From Galeruca laticollis (Eukaryota; Arthropoda; Insecta; Coleoptera; Chrysomelidae), in the NCBI GenBank assembly GCA_963921935.1, contig OY998176.1, positions 88,972,910 through 89,036,909 on the forward strand: a stretch of 64,000 bases of DNA, written 5' to 3'. The notes under the pieces were generated by a model, which worked only from the letters and a program-made list of their open reading frames with translations, made no database searches and was not told the DNA's origin. This document shows, piece by piece, positions 59,097-64,000 of this stretch; positions within the stretch are counted from its first letter, which is position 1, and each line of letters starts with the position of its first letter. The translations under genes were made by a program, and so were the position numbers.

Positions 59097-60179
59097 ACTT
59101 GAAATATAATCAAAAACATTTACTCTGTCCCCAACAAAATCCAAAGTCATCAATCTTAGTAAATCTTCACCGAACGCTACCTCTAGTATTTCAATCAACA
59201 ACATGTCTCTTCAGGTGGTGGATTATTGCAGAAAATTGGGTATGGTACTCAAGTTCCGTCTCCGCTGGAAACAGCATATTTCAGATACCAAAAACGAAGT
59301 TTGCAGTCGTCTTAATATCATAAAAACCCTCTTACTTTCATTGGGGCGCGAATGAAAGTTCTCTTTTAAAAGTATACAGACCTCTTATTCGATCTAAATT
59401 AGATTATGGCTGCTTTGTTCATTTATCTGCATATAAATCAATTATTAATGTCTTGAACTTATTACACAATACAGCTCTGCGCCTATGCTCGGAAGCGTTT
59501 AGTTCTAGTTCAGCAGAAAGTCTTTACTGCAAAACAAATGAATCTCCTTTGTGGATAAGAAGTCAACAGTTATTACTCATTTTTGCTGTCTAGGTATTAT
59601 CCAATCATCTCAATCATGTATACAGCTTGTTTACGACGACCAATAATAACTTACAGAATACCTCAACATTATTAGCAATGCAAACTGTATCCATATTAGT
59701 TACGACATTACCTATCAAAATTAATATTTCTCCAGACACTTCCACTGCTTCGTTACTTAATTCCCCCATGGACGAAAAACATTCCTCATATCAACACATC
59801 TCCCAGAATTCCGAATAAGAATGCAACACCTGATGTTATTAGAAAAATTTCCTGGATATAATATAAAGAAGTGAATACAACTTGGTACTGTATAATGATA
59901 CATCGAAAAATGAAATGAGAGTCGGTTGTGCCGTAACGATATCAGGATTTCCAATTTTCTCTTCCCCAATATCATCAACTTGCACTGTACATACCGGTGA
60001 ACTCTATAGTTTACTTCAGGCGTTCAAACAAATTAGCGCGTCAAATAAAAATATCTGCATTTGTACAGACTCACTTGCCTCTATACACTATTAAAGATAT
60101 CCTCAGTGACCATCTTTTACAGAAAATCCAAGATACCTACCAACTCTCCACTTCCCAAAATATAACTGTTACCATTCTA
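59097..60179 (+). pseudogene. I-like retrotransposon ORF2, thumb and RNase H part
   Basis: Continues the RT of 56955-58027. FTLSPTKSKVINLSK (~59110), LGMVLKFRLRWKQHI (~59235) and SRLNIIKTLLLSLG (thumb). 59882-60094 holds RNase H with YNDTSK (the first Asp position altered from TDASK), HTGELYSLLQAF and CTDSLASIHY. The frame then degenerates and stops at ~60179, where the BEL/Pao element begins, just before the expected WVPSH motif. Confidence 0.8.
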
Positions 60180-62094
60180 TGTATACTGTCGAAGACTAGA
60201 AGACTCAATTTCAATAGTAGACGTAGAATCTTGACAGTAGATATAGACAGAATTAATTTTCAAATATTTTCACAATTCAGTATATGTCAGTTAATGTATA
60301 TAAGGTACTTTTGTGCCCATAAATCTGCACCTAAAGTTCTTCTTGTGATTCATTCGTACCTTCGTGAACCGGGGGATGCGGGTAGCTTTTTTTTGGGTAC
60401 GAGCAGAATATTTAGTGGCGACCGTGACAGGACATATTACGTTTCAAAGGAGAAATTCGCGATACAGGATTGTGAATTTGAACGTTTTGGTGATTTGCCC
60501 GAGTTTGTTGCAAAAACTTTTACCGCGTTCTACAAATATTTCGTATCGTTTCACCGAAATTTCGTTAGATAATATGGCAAATTAAAATAATTTGAAGAAA
60601 AGCCGGAAAGCAATTCGAGGTATGTTTATAAAATACGCGAATGAACTCGACGAATTATTTAGTGCTGATCCCGTGGATACAGAGTCGGTAGGAATTATAT
60701 ACGAACTTTTAAGAACAACATTCTATGAATTGAAAATATTGAACAATCGAATCTATGAGCTTGTATTAGACAGTGTATCGGAAGAAGAATTGATTAGTGG
60801 AATTGAAAGCTGTGAGGATTACAATTAGACGTATGCCAAAACAAGAATAAAGCTTGAGAAAATAAAAGGTGATTTAACTACGGTAGCAAAGAATGCTCAC
60901 GTCTATAATGTTCCCAACCAAAATTGCTTGGAAAGAACAGGTGTGTATAAGTTTAAGTTGTCAAAATTAGAATATTAATGTTACGATGACAGTATAAAAG
61001 GGTGGTTATCCTTTTGGGTGCAGTTTAGGAAAATTCACAATGACAAAATTGAATACCTGATTCAATCTACTGCCCCAAATAGCCGAGCTAGGCGATTAGT
61101 AGAAAGTTATCCAGCTATGGGGGAAAATTATGAAAAAATCATTGAAATCATGCAAAGTAGGTTTGTCAGGGAGGATTTGCAGATGGAAGTGTATATTTTA
61201 GAACTTCTGAAACTAATCCGTAGCAATTCTGTCTCCAAACAAAAATTTGAAATTGCTGTTCTCTACGATCAAATAGAGACACAGTTGCGTGCACTCGAAT
61301 CATTGGGCATATCCCCCGACAAGTGTTCTGCTATGCTGTACCCGCTAATCGAATCCTGTTTACTACATTAATTAATAAGGGTTTGGCAACGTTCATAGTG
61401 TTTCAACGATTCATCGTTCCCGGAGACTACGAGTACACACTCCGGCGACTCAATTACTATCTCCTCTTTAGAAGTTCGTTTTAAAAATCTCATGTCATTT
61501 CTTAGACAGGAGGTGCAGAACAAAAAAATAATCGACTTAACTACCTAAGGTTTCGGAATTATGGAGTCGTCACTGCCTGATAAACACGATAAGCAGAGTT
61601 CCGCTAGAGATAAGAAATTTAGGCGAAACAGTGAAATCCCTACTGCGACGGGACTTATGAATTGCGAAGTTACTACATCTATTTTTAACAGGGTATCATA
61701 ATTGTTCGAGCCCTTACAAGGCGCAGAAGATGTGTTACGAGCAACTAAAGGAAGTATTCGCACAAAAAAAGGTCTGTTATCGCTGCCTAAAGGTGAGTCA
61801 CCAGCCGAGAAGGTGTAGAAGTCGTCTAAGATGTATTTTATGTAAGCGTTCTCATGTCATTCTCATGTGTCCTGGCGTTCGAATTATCCTGAAAAGCTAA
61901 GTTGGGTCTAGGGTAGTACAAACCTTCATTGATAGTGGATCGCAGAGATCGTACATTTTGAAAACCACTGCTAGACAGCTTGGATATAAACCTTGACGTT
62001 GCGAAAAAATAGTTCACAGTTTATTTGGTGGGGGATAGGTTTCGAATACCCACAACTGTTATGATATTACAATTTTGTCAAGAACTAATATTTA
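60180..62094 (+). pseudogene. BEL/Pao retrotransposon: leader, gag and protease
   Basis: A possible short LTR runs 60180-~60413 (starting TGTATACTGTCG). TGGCGACCGTGACAGGAC at 60416 fits a primer-binding site. Gag starts at ATG 60574, followed at once by TAA (60583-60585). The frame then holds a charged helical N-terminus (EEELISGIESCEDYN). 61018-61371 is the Pao-type gag core (PNSRARRLVESYPAMGENYE, LRALESLGISPDK). Two zinc knuckles follow (CYRCLKVSHQPRRC ~61775, CILCKRSHVILMC ~61835), then the protease with FIDSGSQRSYI (~61927). The DSGS active site is typical of BEL/Pao. Several stops break it. It is interrupted by a Gypsy element at 62095 and resumes at 63927. Confidence 0.88.
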
Positions 62095-62260
62095 TGTGGC
62101 TGGTAGGGCCTGGGTTGGAGGCCCGTTTGAGGACTGTGGTAGAAGACTTGACAACCATGCGCCGGGGGAAGGAGAATGTAAAGTTTTGACGTTTTGTAAT
62201 CATGAAAGTAAATTTTATTTCATAATGAACTTAATGTTGTTTATTACCTAAAACATGACA
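62095..62260 (+). repeat. 5' LTR of the small Gypsy copy
   Basis: 166-bp direct repeat, TGTGGCTGG to CATGACA, highly similar to 63751-63921 with scattered substitutions. It is immediately followed by the presumed primer-binding site at 62261. Confidence 0.85.
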
Positions 62261-62384
62261 TGGCGCTGCGATAATCATGTTCAAGAACTTGTGTTCTTTA
62301 GAAAATAAAATAAAAATAGCCGACGTGAAAAAATTAACCTATATAATGAAAAGCAGGTTAATACAGAAATAGGTATAACGAAGA

Positions 62385-63735
62385 ATGAAGAACTCAAAGA
62401 CTCCGTGTGAGTTGATCTTAGAAGGTGATGTAGCAATTAATTTCAGAAAATGGAAACAAATATTCCTAATATATATAGAAGCCTCAGGTATTAGTTTAAA
62501 TAAAGATATTAGTGAAGAAAGAGAAGTAGAAATTTTGCTTCACACTATTGGGCCAGAAGCTCATGATGTTTTTGAGACTTTGGAGATTACAGATACTCAG
62601 AATTAGGGCTGGAAAGAAATAATAAATATACTAGAACTCCACTTTGCTCCTAAATCAAATGAAACGGTGATCAGACACATATTTAATTCTCGTAATCAAC
62701 TAGAAGGTGAAACATTTGAGACGTTCTTCACAGGACTTAAAAAATTGAGTAATAACTGTAATTTTGAAGCTTATTGTGACAGTCGAGATAGAATTGTATG
62801 TGGAATTCGAGATCACAGAGTCAGAGATAGATTATTACGAGAACCTAACTCAGATTTAGGAAAATACAAAGACATTTGCAACGCTGCTGAACAAGCAGAA
62901 GCGCAAAGTAAAAAGCTTGAAGAAGACGAAAAGGGCGTGAATGATGAAAAGAATGTATCAAACAAAGAAATAAAAATCAGTTCCTAGTACAGAGAATAAA
63001 AAACAGTATGATGAGAATTTGCAGAAAAAGCGTATTGGCCAAAGATGTTGATCAAGGCACGATTTTCGGAAATGTCCTGCATATGGTAAAACATGTGGAA
63101 ATTGTAAAATGTTCAACCATTTTGAGTAAATGTGTCTTAACAACAAAGAAAAATATTATTCATTTGACAAATACAATTAAAAATGGAAAATAATATCAAA
63201 CAAGTTGGATCAATAGCTAACAGAAAAAGTTGGATACAAACATTTTTAATAAATAATCTCAAAGTTAACTGCAAAATTGACACTGGTGCATAGACCAATA
63301 TTTTGACCAAAAAAGTTGCCTCAAAGATTGGTGCCCAGATGATGAAAGCTCTATTGACAATATATATGGAGAAATTCGAGTACTAAGTAACTAAACCGAC
63401 AGAATGAGTCAATTCGATGGTTGTTGTGAAAAAATCTGATGAATCATTGCGAGTTTGTTTAGATCCATAGAACTTGAACAAAAACATTATAAGAAAATGT
63501 TATCAGTTGGCAATATTTAAGGAAACAGAGAAAACCAGAAATATTTTTTACGCTTGATGCTAACAAATGATTCTATTAGATTGAATTTGATGAAAAAAGT
63601 CAGTTACTAACAACATTCAATGCTGGAAAATATGGAAGATACTGTTATAAAAGAGTACCTTTTGGTTCTGCACATATGTTGAAATTTTTGGAGATGTGCC
63701 TGGTATTTGAATGTACATAGTTTATACTGAAAGTG
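62385..63735 (+). pseudogene. Gypsy gag-pol remnant (gag, protease, RT start)
   Basis: The ATG at 62385 opens gag (EGDVAINFRKWKQIFLIYIE; TAG at 62604-62606; then 62667-62987 with FNSRNQLEGETFETFFTGLK and CGIRDHRVRDRLL). The protease motif is CKIDTGA (~63270-63290), directly followed by TAG. The RT start, in changing frames, contains VVVKKSDESLRVCLDP (~63420), ANKGFYQIEFDEKSQ-like residues and YGRYCYKRVPFGSA (~63635-63675). It stops before the RT YxDD motif and meets the 3' LTR, so pol is internally deleted. Confidence 0.82.
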
Positions 63736-63750
63736 AAGAAGTAACATCTA

Positions 63751-63921
63751 TGTGGCTGGTAGGGCCTGGGTTGGAGGCCGGTGTGAGGACTGTGGTAGAA
63801 GACTTGACAACTAGGCGCGAGGGGAAAGAGAATATGAAGTTTTGACGTTTTGTAATCATAAAAGTAAATTACATTTTATTTACTAATTAACTTAATGTTA
63901 TTTAATAACTAAAACATGACA
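63751..63921 (+). repeat. 3' LTR of the small Gypsy copy
   Basis: 171-bp partner of 62095-62260. Differences include a few substitutions in the GGCCCG/GGCCGG region and small indels in the A/T-rich half. Both LTRs being recognisable end to end makes this one of the younger insertions in the window. Confidence 0.85.
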
Positions 63922-63926
63922 AATTT

Positions 63927-64000
63927 CTAATGGAGGCTATAGCTACATGTTCAAAGGGCTCGATGAGACGACTATTTGTGGTGACAGTGTTCCAGTTCTT
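63927..64000 (+). pseudogene. BEL/Pao protease, continued to window edge
   Basis: After the Gypsy copy, the frame SNGGYSYMFKGLDETTICGD resembles the post-protease part of BEL/Pao pol (FEALDQ..IC-type). Joining it to 62093 across one ATTT keeps the BEL/Pao frame open. The element continues beyond the window. Confidence 0.65.

Larger units (their letters stand above)
62095..63921 (+). mobile_element. Small Ty3/Gypsy copy with two LTRs
   Basis: Two direct repeats of ~170 bp flank Gypsy coding remnants. Both start TGTGGCTGGTAGGGCCTGG and end AAACATGACA. TGGCGCTGCG directly after the first repeat fits a primer site, and a purine-rich AAGTGAAGAAG precedes the second. ATTT occurs on both sides, one base outside each end (62090-62093 and 63923-63926). 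The whole is only 1.83 kb because most of pol is deleted. It lies in the BEL/Pao protease region. Confidence 0.85.

Noticed and set aside
62095..63921. Simple segmental duplication of ~170 bp
   Set aside because: The two copies flank Gypsy gag, protease and RT motifs with a primer site and purine tract, so they are LTRs.
1..64000. tRNA or rRNA genes
   Set aside because: No cloverleaf with internal promoter boxes and no rRNA core sequence were noticed on reading; a tRNAscan-SE or barrnap run would settle it.

Overview
This window looks like a stretch of AT-rich insect genome made almost entirely of dead, nested transposable elements. The evidence is the mix of element families: I-like, CR1/Jockey-like and RTE-like non-LTR retrotransposons, BEL/Pao and Ty3/Gypsy LTR elements, a Penelope-like element, pogo, Tc1/mariner, and a 4-bp-TSD cut-and-paste element with short introns. 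The insect order cannot be set from sequence alone. No bacterial operon, rRNA, tRNA or CRISPR was seen, and no intact host gene was recognised. Nearly every coding match carries stops, frameshifts or truncation.

Layout. 0.9-1.9 kb: RNase H end of an I-like element. 3.0-4.4 kb: a CCAAT-rich tandem array and a Gypsy protease fragment. 5.75-7.55 kb: an element with matching inverted ends and a clean 89-codon ORF. 8.9-11 kb: minus-strand CR1/Jockey-like remnant. 12.4-13.75 kb: a ~173-bp minisatellite and a 92-bp palindrome. 16.2-19 kb: a mariner fragment abutting an I-like fragment. 20.9-22.7 kb: unassigned gene-like remnants. 22.8-25.1 kb: an inverted repeat around an RTE endonuclease fragment. 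25.65-29.6 kb: a minus-strand RTE-like element split by a 1.7-kb foldback element. 30.4-32.5 kb: CR1/Jockey-like remnant. 32.9-37.65 kb: an I-like element split by a 2.8-kb pogo element with TA duplications. 37.65-41.9 kb: the best-preserved I-like element (minus strand). 43.8-48.6 kb: a DNA transposon with a 19-bp perfect TIR and ATTT duplications, itself split in frame by a 1.75-kb LTR-like insertion. 51.6-53.4 kb: a near-perfect inverted pair of Penelope-like 3' ends, each with a GIY-YIG nuclease domain. 53.4-54.2 kb: further palindromes and the same minisatellite as at 12.5 kb, in mirror orientation. 55.3-60.2 kb: I-like remnants with insertions. 60.2-64 kb: a BEL/Pao element interrupted by a small Gypsy copy with two LTRs.

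The most notable signals are: (1) sequences in the Penelope-like 3' regions that match the hammerhead ribozyme core, present in three copies and a decayed fourth; (2) exact nested insertions where removing the insert plus one target duplication restores the reading frame; (3) a repeated composite of minisatellite and Penelope-end palindromes at two places about 40 kb apart; (4) gene-like coding remnants that could not be assigned.
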